Source: CAYUAG01 sp046483025
GTDB lineage: Bacteria > Zhuqueibacterota > QNDG01 > CAYUAG01
Direction of reading: 5' to 3'
Length of the DNA: 6,470 nt
NCBI GenBank assembly: GCA_046483025.1
Contig: JAWODZ010000249.1
Coordinates: forward strand, 1 to 6,470
A model generated the notes under the pieces. It made no database searches and was not told the DNA's origin. It was given only the letters and a program-made list of their open reading frames with translations. The first letter of the stretch is position 1. Each line of letters opens with the position of its first letter. Below are positions 1 to 5,476 of this stretch, in pieces. A program made the translations under genes and the position numbers.

Positions 1-238
1 CTCCTATACCAAAACCAGTATTAGAAAAACTTTGCCCTTGTTGTTGAGGAATATTCTGCGGCTGTTGTACTTCAGAATAGATTGCCTCCTGAGGGCAGAC
101 CTGAACGCATCTACCACACTCTATACACCTACTGTTATCGATCTCAGCTTTTCCATCAGCCATTGATATTGCTTCCACCGGACATTCATTAACACAAACA
201 CTGCATCCTGTACATTTTTCTTTATCTACCTGGAACAT
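1..238 (-). CDS. Two-cluster [4Fe-4S] ferredoxin with Gln-rich tail (C-terminus cut by window edge)
   Basis: Seventy-nine complete codons are visible and the 3' end lies outside the window. Two bacterial-type cluster motifs are intact: C9-x2-C12-x2-C15-x3-C19-P and C38-x2-C41-x2-C44-x3-C48-P. This is the classic 2[4Fe-4S] ferredoxin layout for low-potential electron transfer in the cytoplasm. After residue 54 the protein changes to a low-complexity tail rich in Gln, Pro, Asn, Ser and Gly (for example QNIPQQQGQSF), ending at the edge in GFGIG, so it is longer than a simple ferredoxin. The ATG at 238-236 has an AGGAG (250-246) seven bases upstream. The Cys spacing matches the ferredoxin at 809-1168 exactly, so the two are likely paralogues. 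Such tailed ferredoxins can sit in operons with NifX-like or MinD/NBP35-like proteins; that is only a guess about what lies to the left. The partner protein is unknown. Confidence 0.9.
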   Translation of the reverse strand, partial: MFQVDKEKCTGCSVCVNECPVEAISMADGKAEIDNSRCIECGRCVQVCPQEAIYSEVQQPQNIPQQQGQSFSNTGFGIG

Positions 239-300
239 CCTCTAACTCCTATGTTAAAAAATAATAATTCTTATACCAAAACTTTATCTTTACCAAATAT

Positions 301-375
301 TCAGATTCTCCAATTTTTTATTGAAATTGCATCAACTGAACATTCATCTACAAAAACCGCACATTCAATGTAATT
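301..375 (-). pseudogene. Decayed ferredoxin remnant (one degenerate [4Fe-4S] half-motif)
   Basis: A 24-codon open frame follows an in-frame TAA (378-376) and ends at TGA (303-301). It reads NYIECAVFVDECSVDAISIK and then NWRI. Against the neighbouring ferredoxins (KCTGCSVCVNECPVEAIS and SCNGCGICVDECPADAIA) it aligns without gaps: Cys1 is Tyr (TAC), Cys2 is kept, Cys3 is Phe (TTT), Cys4 is kept, and the following Pro is Ser (TCA). Each difference is one base from the expected codon. There is no start codon in this frame. An ATG at 383-381 overlaps the stop of the thioredoxin-like gene (ATGA), but in another frame, and reaches a stop after 11 codons. Beyond the TGA the same frame continues IFGKDKVLV to a stop at 273-271, which could be the eroded loop before the second motif. 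The second cluster motif is absent. I read this as a relic of a third ferredoxin gene; chance similarity is unlikely but possible for so short a match. Confidence 0.6.
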
Positions 376-379
376 TTAT

Positions 380-730
380 TCATGACTCCTTTCCAAACTC
401 CCGATCCAATATCTCCACGATTTGGTTTCTGCTTTGAATACTGGTAGTTGCAGCAACGACTTTTCCATTTTTGAAATATACAGTAAAAGGCAACCCCATA
501 AAAGTGGCACATTGTGGTAGATTTTTAATAAAATTTGCTACTGGAATATCAAAGTCCATATCTCTAAAGGCAACATGTGGATACTGAGCTTGTAATTGTT
601 CTATGTCAAAATAAACAGGAAGACACATTGGCCCCATTCGACCGCAACAAATCACGACATTCTCGTTTGCTTCAAGCACTTCTTTAACTTCTACTTCATT
701 TTCAAGATGCATTAAATTCGTCATAAGCAT
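380..730 (-). CDS. Thioredoxin-fold protein with noncanonical active site (MGPMC instead of CGPC)
   Basis: This 116-residue protein has about the usual thioredoxin length (105-110). The C-terminal half is clearly thioredoxin-like: FMGLPFTVYFKNGKVVAA (77-94) matches the cis-proline strand and the following FKNG hairpin, with P81 as the predicted cis-proline, then a final helix (IVEILDREF). The first half fits too: a strand VVIC, a helix from LPVYFDIEQL, and FRDMDFD in place of the usual VKVDVDE. The WCGPC site is replaced by C28-C29-G-R-M-G-P-M-C36, giving Cys pairs spaced CC and CX6C rather than CXXC; C74 is the only other Cys. No signal peptide is visible. The ATG at 730 has a GGAG about 11 bases upstream; ATG codons at residues 3 and 7 are alternatives. 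It lies 78 nt after a ferredoxin and near a flavin oxidoreductase, suggesting a redox or Fe-S role, though classical disulfide reductase activity is doubtful. Confidence 0.8.
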   Translation of the reverse strand: MLMTNLMHLENEVEVKEVLEANENVVICCGRMGPMCLPVYFDIEQLQAQYPHVAFRDMDFDIPVANFIKNLPQCATFMGLPFTVYFKNGKVVAATTSIQSRNQIVEILDREFGKES

Positions 731-790
731 AACTAATAAATCTCCATTTTACTATATTTTTAAGAAAAAACTATTCCTGTTTTCCCTAGA

Positions 791-814
791 ATATAATCAC
801 CACCATGATTACAT
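791..814 (-). repeat. Short inverted repeat spanning the ferredoxin stop codon
   Basis: Read on the minus strand, ATGTAATCA (814-806), a six-base loop TGGTGG, and TGATTATAT (799-791) can form a nine-pair stem with one G-U pair. The TAA stop of the ferredoxin gene lies inside the 5' arm. The stem is AT-rich and has no T-run directly after it, so it is not a convincing intrinsic terminator. It could be a weak processing or stability element between the ferredoxin and thioredoxin-like genes, or chance in AT-rich DNA. Confidence 0.3.
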
Positions 815-1168
815 ATTTTCCAGTTTCTTAAGTTCTTCCAGGGTTTTTCCCGCCACTATCTTCTCTTTATTAAAATGCTTTCTCATACGATGTAAACACT
901 TGGCTTTTTCTTGAACATCTCCCAGGTATTGAGCACAAAGATCCATATATTTTTTAGTAATATCGAGGTTATTCTGTACCAGTTCCGGTATTTTCTCACT
1001 ATCATGTTTCACTGAATCTTGCGGGCATATAGAATGACAAACACCACACCGAATACATTCAGCCATATCTATTACAACTTGTTCCTCATCCATGGCAATA
1101 GCATCTGCCGGACATTCATCAACACAAATTCCACAACCATTACAACTTTCTTTATCAATCCACGGCAT
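809..1168 (-). CDS. Two-cluster [4Fe-4S] ferredoxin with C-terminal helical extension
   Basis: This 119-residue protein has two full cluster motifs, C9-x2-C12-x2-C15-x3-C19-P and C38-x2-C41-x2-C44-x3-C48-P, as expected for a cytoplasmic 2[4Fe-4S] electron carrier. Unlike a minimal ferredoxin (about 55-60 residues), it carries a further ~60 residues that are charged and predicted helical (NNLDITKKYMDLCAQYLGDV, then HRMRKHFNKEK and TLEELKKLENM). This tail holds two extra cysteines, C78 and C91, at a spacing unlike any common cluster motif. The ATG at 1168 is supported by an AGGAGG at 1185-1180, 11 bases away. The gene follows the flavin oxidoreductase after a gap of 98 nt, so it is the natural candidate to pass electrons to or from that enzyme's [4Fe-4S] centre. 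That partnership is inferred from position; the function of the tail (docking or oligomerisation) is unknown. Confidence 0.92.
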   Translation of the reverse strand: MPWIDKESCNGCGICVDECPADAIAMDEEQVVIDMAECIRCGVCHSICPQDSVKHDSEKIPELVQNNLDITKKYMDLCAQYLGDVQEKAKCLHRMRKHFNKEKIVAGKTLEELKKLENM

Positions 1169-1266
1169 TTTAAAATCATCCTCCTATTTTAATATTCTTT
1201 CTTATTTTTAATAATATCTATACCTTTATCTCATTACTCCAAATAATGGAAAATAAATTCATACTC

Positions 1267-3126
1267 CTATAATACTTTGGCTGTTTCATAACCATCTCTG
1301 ATAGCATCCTGTGCATTCCCAACTTCTTTTGCATCTCCGATGGTATAAACAGATATTCCCCCCTTTAATTCCCTTGTTAAAGGATTATAACTTGTCATAC
1401 TTGTAGAAACGACAATAATATCAATATCATTAAAAACAATTTTATCACCATTTCTTTCAGCATACACAGTACTACCTTTAATCTTTTTAATATGTGTATA
1501 ATCACTGAAAATTGTCCCCTTTTCCTTCATCATTTTAAGCGAAAGATTTTTTGCAATCATTTCCATATCTCCACCAAAATCAACAGTTCTTTTGACAATA
1601 ATTACTTTATTGTTTCGGGGAATCAGAGCAGTGGCAATATCAACTCCGATCAATCCACCTCCTATGATCAAAACTTTTTTGTTCTGGGGTAAATTTTCCG
1701 GTAATAAAATTTCCGCCCAGTAAAAATTTTTCAGTCCTGGGATGTCCGGTACTGCTAGTTTAGAACCTGTAGCCAGGATAACACCATCGTATTTAGAGAT
1801 AAGATCGGACTTCTCAGCTTCCTTAAAAACATTATTTACTTTATAATAATTTAATGCTTCTTTAAAATATGGAACTAATTTTCCCATTGATGTCTTATGA
1901 GGAGTTAAAGGAGCCAGGTTAAACTGACCTCCCAAAGTATTTTTTTCAAAAAGGTCAACCTCATGCCCCTTTTTTCTTAACGTAACTGCAGCTTGCATTC
2001 CTGCCAACCCTCCTCCTACCACTGCATATTGCTTGGAATGATCTGCTTTATCAAGTGATTCCTTTTCTTGTCCTACCTCCGGATTTACCAAACACTGAAG
2101 CCCTTTGCCGGATTTTACTCCTCCCAAACATCCCTCAACACAGGCAAGACAAGGTCTTATGGGCCCCTTTACTTCCGACAAATATTTCCCAATAAAATCT
2201 GCATCAGCTACCAAAGCTCTGCCAACTGCAATATACTCAGCTTTGTAGTCTTTTTGAACTTTTTTAATATCCTCCGGGGTATTTATACGTCCTACATAAA
2301 TCACTGGTATATTTATTTTCTGTTTGATCTTTTTTGCCAGTTCCCAGGTCTTTCCTTTTTTAATAAACATATGTTGAAAAAACCAGGGCGGAGTTGAACA
2401 TACTGTACCAGCAGAGACATGTATTGCCTGTATACCTATTTCCTCCAGTATTTCAGATAATTTTATCATCTCCGGTAATTTTATCCCTTCCGGAATCATC
2501 TCATCTCCGCTAATTCTCACAATAACCGGAAGATCCACAGTATCAATAACAGTCTGGACAACTTCCAAAGGAAATTTTATTCTGTTTTCAAAAGTTCCAC
2601 CAAACTCATCAGATCTGTCATTAACAAATGGGGAAAGAAATTGAGCTAAAAGATACCCATGGCCTAACTGTAATTCAATTATATCAAATCCAGCTTTTTG
2701 AGCTCTTATTACCCCTTTTTTATATAACTCCACTACATTATTCATGTCATCTTTATTCATTCTTTTCGGTGTTGCTCCACCGTTCTCGCATGGCCTATCT
2801 GTTGAAGAAAAAAAATAATTTCCCGGTATTCTCGGGTTTGCCATTCTCCCTGGATGATTTAAATGAGCAATTGCTTTTGTATCATATTGGTGAATAACAT
2901 CTACTAATTGTTTTAATCCTTTAATTTTATCATCATCGTCAATCCCCAACTGAGTCGGCAATTCTCTAAGTCCTTTATCAAGATAAAAGGGTTCAGGAGT
3001 CACTGCACCCACATACGCTGATCGTCTGTTATAAAATGCGATATTCCTATTAGTAACCATTCCGTTTCCATTACTGTATCCGGTTTTAATTGGAGCAAAA
3101 ATAAATTGGTTTTTTAAGGACAGCAT
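1267..3126 (-). CDS. FMN/[4Fe-4S]/FAD oxidoreductase, old yellow enzyme / 2,4-dienoyl-CoA reductase family
   Basis: This 619-residue protein is slightly short for a family usually about 640-670 long, but all domains are present. Residues 1-320 form the FMN-binding TIM barrel, with AHLNHPGR (87-94) and HGYLLAQFLSP (156-166), where Y158 occupies the usual catalytic-tyrosine segment, and RSDEFGG..ENR (171-182). A [4Fe-4S] motif follows: C326-x2-C329-x3-C333-x11-C345. Then come an FAD dinucleotide-binding motif (VVGGGLAG, 369-376) and an NAD(P)H-binding motif (IIGGGLIG, 487-494), with TIGDA (595-599) near the C-terminus. Members reduce activated C=C bonds, for example dienoyl-CoAs, enoates or amine-linked substrates, passing NAD(P)H electrons through FAD and Fe-S to FMN. 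The exact substrate cannot be read here. The ATG at 3126 has AGGGAG (3140-3135) eight bases upstream, and the upstream gene's TAG (3141-3139) falls in that ribosome binding site, implying coupled translation. It is probably cytoplasmic; no signal peptide is seen. Confidence 0.95.
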   Translation of the reverse strand: MLSLKNQFIFAPIKTGYSNGNGMVTNRNIAFYNRRSAYVGAVTPEPFYLDKGLRELPTQLGIDDDDKIKGLKQLVDVIHQYDTKAIAHLNHPGRMANPRIPGNYFFSSTDRPCENGGATPKRMNKDDMNNVVELYKKGVIRAQKAGFDIIELQLGHGYLLAQFLSPFVNDRSDEFGGTFENRIKFPLEVVQTVIDTVDLPVIVRISGDEMIPEGIKLPEMIKLSEILEEIGIQAIHVSAGTVCSTPPWFFQHMFIKKGKTWELAKKIKQKINIPVIYVGRINTPEDIKKVQKDYKAEYIAVGRALVADADFIGKYLSEVKGPIRPCLACVEGCLGGVKSGKGLQCLVNPEVGQEKESLDKADHSKQYAVVGGGLAGMQAAVTLRKKGHEVDLFEKNTLGGQFNLAPLTPHKTSMGKLVPYFKEALNYYKVNNVFKEAEKSDLISKYDGVILATGSKLAVPDIPGLKNFYWAEILLPENLPQNKKVLIIGGGLIGVDIATALIPRNNKVIIVKRTVDFGGDMEMIAKNLSLKMMKEKGTIFSDYTHIKKIKGSTVYAERNGDKIVFNDIDIIVVSTSMTSYNPLTRELKGGISVYTIGDAKEVGNAQDAIRDGYETAKVL

Positions 3127-3138
3127 TTTAATGTCTCC

Positions 3139-3747
3139 CTATACATCTGTTTTTATTAAATGAAAAAATTTTTTTGGAACACCAACAACTAATCTTGACC
3201 TGTCAATTTGACCATATTCCCGAGAATCCATACACCCAAAAGAAAATGTGATTTGATCTTCTAAAAATGTTTTTACAGCAATACCACTGCAAACTGACAT
3301 CATGCTGCTTAAAGAAACATTTAAAATTTTTCCAGTTTTTCTATGATATTGATTGATCAACTCCATAGCATCTCTTGGTAATATATTTGAAACAATAAGA
3401 TCAGGTTCACCTTCCATATTAATACCAATATATTTGAAAGGCTTTTTAAATCTGGGCTGTTGAGAAATGAGATCATCAAGCTCTTTTCCTGAAAGATTTA
3501 TTTTATCTTTACAATGTTCAATTAATTCTTTCTGATTCTGCCATCCGAATGCATACAGTGCCCCTGGACAGTTGATGCTCTCTTTATCTAAAATAACTGG
3601 ATACAATACCCCATCTTTTATTGCCTGACAAAACCTGACATTTTGTAATTTTTTAACATTATTTATATCAGGTTTTTCTCTATAAAATTTTATTTTGAGC
3701 CACTGAGTCCTGAATTGATTTGAAAACTGTTTATGAATTTTATTCAT
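3139..3747 (-). CDS. DUF169 family protein
   Basis: This 202-residue protein of unknown function is recognised as DUF169 by its pattern: a VRFCQAI segment (37-43), CPGALYAFGW (60-69) matching the family's C-x-GA-x3-G signature, EPDLIVSNILP (114-124) followed by a helix for a residue pair similar to MELINQYHRKTG, SVCSGIA (151-157), FGCMDSREYG (170-179), and the terminal VVGVP (187-191). Cysteines C40, C60, C153 and C172 fall in the conserved blocks, so a metal or Fe-S ligand role is possible but not established. There is no signal peptide or membrane segment. The start codon ATG overlaps the methyltransferase stop (ATGA, 4 nt shared), and its own stop lies 12 nt before the oxidoreductase ATG, so this protein is likely made in step with both. 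A role as an accessory or substrate-handling protein for the oxidoreductase is inference from context only. Confidence 0.83.
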   Translation of the reverse strand: MNKIHKQFSNQFRTQWLKIKFYREKPDINNVKKLQNVRFCQAIKDGVLYPVILDKESINCPGALYAFGWQNQKELIEHCKDKINLSGKELDDLISQQPRFKKPFKYIGINMEGEPDLIVSNILPRDAMELINQYHRKTGKILNVSLSSMMSVCSGIAVKTFLEDQITFSFGCMDSREYGQIDRSRLVVGVPKKFFHLIKTDV

Positions 3748-4415
3748 TTTTCTGCCCTTATAACAATAAATGAACCTTCACCATATCCTTTTTTTACTTC
3801 CTGAATATTCCTGATCTCATTAAGAGGTTGGAAAATTGTCTGAATATATTCAAAATCATGAAATCCCTGCTTCTTTAAATACTTTAGTACTTCATTGACT
3901 GAAAAGAACCGTGCTTCCTTATAAAATAAACTTTCATTTTTATGAGCCTGATATAATTTGCCTATAATACTATCTTTATCCACAAATCCCACAATAAAAC
4001 AACCTGATGGTTTTAATATTCTGTATACTTCTCTGAGTGTGGATTCAATATCATCCAAAAAACAAATTGTGGTAACCATAAGAGCAAAATCAAAGATATC
4101 ATTCTTTAACGATAGTTCTTCAGCAATTCCTTTGATAACATTAATTCCTTTTTTAACAGCCAGTTCAATCATTTTCTGGGAAGGATCAATACCTAACTTT
4201 ATATTCAGCGGTTCGGCAAATCGTCCGCTGCCAACTCCTATTTCAATTCCTTTTGTTTCGAGAGGCAGCATTCTTTTTACTGCAATCAATTCAGACAGAT
4301 AAGCAAATTCATTTTCAGAAAACCAGTTTTCATATTTATCCGGATAATGTTCAAATGGTCTTTTTTGAATAATATTTCTCCATTTCGCGATCAAGCGATT
4401 CCTGGATTTTATCAA
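3744..4415 (-). CDS. Class I SAM-dependent methyltransferase
   Basis: This 223-residue reading frame has the Rossmann methyltransferase core. Motif I is GIEIGVGSGRFA (56-67), the acidic residue ending strand 2 is D77 (LGIDPS), and FDFALMVTTICFLDD (108-122) is the motif IV region, followed by LREVYRILKPSGCFIVGF (127-144). The segment PFEHYPDKYENWF (20-32) is the usual start of such enzymes, so the core is complete. It resembles UbiE/Methyltransf_11 proteins; the methyl acceptor is unknown. The start is uncertain: in this frame the earliest option is TTG at 4415, just after a T7 run and with no good ribosome binding site, and the first ATG is at residue 49, inside the fold. A better-placed ATG at 4464, coupled to the deformylase stop, opens a different frame (see 4351-4464), so the real N-terminus may lie there through a frameshift. 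The downstream gene overlaps by 4 nt. Confidence 0.87.
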   Translation of the reverse strand: MIKSRNRLIAKWRNIIQKRPFEHYPDKYENWFSENEFAYLSELIAVKRMLPLETKGIEIGVGSGRFAEPLNIKLGIDPSQKMIELAVKKGINVIKGIAEELSLKNDIFDFALMVTTICFLDDIESTLREVYRILKPSGCFIVGFVDKDSIIGKLYQAHKNESLFYKEARFFSVNEVLKYLKKQGFHDFEYIQTIFQPLNEIRNIQEVKKGYGEGSFIVIRAEK

Positions 4416-4464
4416 AAAAATCTTTATTATCAGACTCTTTATGTTCTTTCATATTTTTTACCAT
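4351..4464 (-). CDS. 37-codon frame coupled to deformylase, overlapping the methyltransferase start
   Basis: The ATG at 4464-4462 shares one base with the deformylase stop (TAATG), a typical translational-coupling junction. The frame runs 37 codons (starts MVKNMKEHKESDNKD, ends EKYYSKKTI) to TGA at 4353-4351, well inside the methyltransferase reading frame. The peptide is highly charged and probably helical. I do not recognise it. Two readings are possible. It may be a true small protein, with the methyltransferase starting independently at TTG 4415. Or it is the authentic N-terminus of the methyltransferase, separated by a one-base frame change: dropping one T from the T7 run (4414-4420), or one A from the A6 run near 4361-4366, would join it to the core, the latter giving EKYYSKRPFEHYPDKYENWF. 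The change could be a mutation, a sequencing error or programmed slippage. I slightly favour the N-terminus reading, because the coupled ATG otherwise serves only a tiny ORF. Confidence 0.45.
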   Translation of the reverse strand: MVKNMKEHKESDNKDFFDKIQESLDREMEKYYSKKTI

Positions 4465-4946
4465 TACACATTTTTATCACAAATTAAAATGCCATTTAAA
4501 TGATCTATTTCATGCTGAATTATCCTGGCATTCAGTCCTTTAGCTGTAAAATGGAGCTTTTTCCCTTCCGGGCTTCTTGCTTTAACTTCCACCTCTAGAG
4601 AACGATTAATAGTATACCATTGATCAGGAAGACTTAAACACCCTTCTTCTTCAATATCTTTATTCGATGATGAACGGATAATTTCTGGATTGATCAGAAA
4701 TCTTTCCATCCCTTCAGAATCTATTGTGATAATCCTGTATAAAATTCCAATCTGAGGAGCAGCAAGACCAATCCCCTTACTTGCCTGCATAAAACTGAAC
4801 ATCTGATAGGCAAAGTCTTGTAATGCTTTATCATATGTATGAATAAGAGATGAACTTTTTCTAAGTACTTGATCCGGATAATATCGTAAAGCTAAATTAT
4901 TTTGTTTAAGTTTTGAAGTAAATCTATTAATAACCATTTTCTTCAT
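4464..4946 (-). CDS. def: Peptide deformylase
   Basis: This 160-residue cytoplasmic metalloenzyme removes the formyl group from the initiator methionine of new proteins. All three family motifs are present: GIGLAAPQIG (58-67), EGCLSLP (101-107) with metal ligand C103, and QHEIDHLNG (144-152) with ligands H145 and H149 and catalytic E146. The usual YPDPVLRK start of the fold appears as YPDQVLRKSS (23-32), so about 18 residues precede it, more than the few in typical enzymes. The protein ends shortly after the HEIDH helix, without a long C-terminal tail. The ATG at 4946 has AGGA about eight bases upstream; ATG at residue 4 is an alternative. It lies 20 nt after the Fur-family gene rather than beside fmt, where def often lies. 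Many bacteria carry a second def, so this may be an auxiliary copy. The native metal is commonly Fe(II), which makes co-transcription with a Fur/PerR regulator notable. Confidence 0.95.
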   Translation of the reverse strand: MKKMVINRFTSKLKQNNLALRYYPDQVLRKSSSLIHTYDKALQDFAYQMFSFMQASKGIGLAAPQIGILYRIITIDSEGMERFLINPEIIRSSSNKDIEEEGCLSLPDQWYTINRSLEVEVKARSPEGKKLHFTAKGLNARIIQHEIDHLNGILICDKNV

Positions 4947-4966
4947 TATTACTTCCTAGTATTATT

Positions 4967-5440
4967 TTATATTGATTCCCGACATTTTTTACACAAACCA
5001 TAAAAATGAATTGTATGATGCATTATAGTAAAATTATGTTTTTCGGATAATTTTTTTTCAGTTTTATTCATCAGTTTTATTTCTTCTTTCATAAAATCCG
5101 TATAATCAATAATGGTCTTACACTGTACACATACGAGATGATGGTGATGTTCTTTTTTTTGAGGATTATTAATTAATTCGTATCGTGCTTTTCCATCCCC
5201 GAATTCAAACTTTTGTAATATTCCGATCTGCTGAAATAAACATAATGTTCGATATACTGTAGTAAGCCCTATAGAAGGATTAATTTTTAAGGCAGCAAGG
5301 TAAATATCCTCTGCACTTAAATGTTCTTCTGTTTCCTTTAGTATATTTATAACAATTTTTCTGGGAGTTGTTATTCTGCAACCAGCATTATGGAGATATT
5401 TATACCACCATGTTTCTTTTTTATTATTAGTATTCAACAC
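4967..5440 (-). CDS. Fur/PerR family metal-dependent transcriptional regulator
   Basis: This 157-residue protein has the complete family layout. The winged helix lies at about 15-85, with RITTPR (22-27) and recognition helix TTVYRTL (60-66). The dimerisation/metal domain has HHHH (98-101), the structural zinc pairs C104-x2-C107 and C150-x2-C153, and HHTIHFYG (141-148). The regulatory-site residues align with those of Bacillus subtilis PerR: H40, D82, H99, H101 and D112 (IIDY, where Fur proteins typically have Glu). This suggests peroxide sensing is possible, though family assignment by these residues alone is not secure. The start may be GTG 5440 or TTG 5437; AAGGA (5448-5444) is 3 and 6 bases away respectively, so TTG has the better spacing. 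Its own promoter carries a Fur-type operator, implying autoregulation and control of the whole downstream operon. The deformylase gene follows after 20 nt. Confidence 0.93.
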   Translation of the reverse strand: MLNTNNKKETWWYKYLHNAGCRITTPRKIVINILKETEEHLSAEDIYLAALKINPSIGLTTVYRTLCLFQQIGILQKFEFGDGKARYELINNPQKKEHHHHLVCVQCKTIIDYTDFMKEEIKLMNKTEKKLSEKHNFTIMHHTIHFYGLCKKCRESI

Positions 5441-5450
5441 TAATCCTTAA

Positions 5451-5471
5451 TGAAAATGATTTTCATTATCA
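5451..5471 (-). promoter_or_regulatory. Predicted Fur/PerR operator (two overlapping 7-1-7 palindromes)
   Basis: TGAAAATGATTTTCA (5451-5465) is a perfect 7-1-7 inverted repeat. TGATTTTCATTATCA (5457-5471) overlaps it with a six-base offset, and its second half matches the Fur consensus TGATAATnATTATCA exactly. Overlapping 7-1-7 units offset by six are the known form of Fur boxes. The site lies between the predicted -10 and the ribosome binding site of the Fur-family gene, covering the likely transcription start, the right position for repression of this minus-strand operon. Binding by this regulator is inferred. Confidence 0.75.
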
Positions 5472-5476
5472 TTAAC

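Noticed and set aside
301..303. In-frame TGA of the ferredoxin remnant read as selenocysteine
   Set aside because: The frame lacks a start, has lost cluster cysteines, and shows no SECIS-like stem directly after the TGA; decay explains it better.
763..787. Possible hairpin AGGGAAAAC/GTTTTTTCT on the minus strand
   Set aside because: The stem is weak with two G-U pairs and the T-run is part of the arm; not a credible terminator, and ferredoxin-type genes continue beyond it.
1218..1262. 14-codon minus-strand ORF after the oxidoreductase stop
   Set aside because: The AGGAG is only one base from the ATG, and the peptide has no recognisable feature.
1492..1692. Plus-strand open frame of 66 codons
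   Set aside because: It lies antisense within the oxidoreductase gene, resembles no family and has no ribosome binding site context; it is a shadow of the minus-strand coding sequence.
2068..2397. Plus-strand open frame of 109 codons
   Set aside because: Antisense to the TIM-barrel and Fe-S part of the oxidoreductase, which has clear motifs in its own frame.
2628..2897. Plus-strand open frame of 89 codons
   Set aside because: Antisense shadow of the conserved FMN-domain region of the oxidoreductase.
3958..4302. Plus-strand open frame of 114 codons
   Set aside because: Antisense to the SAM-binding core of the methyltransferase, which has recognisable motifs.
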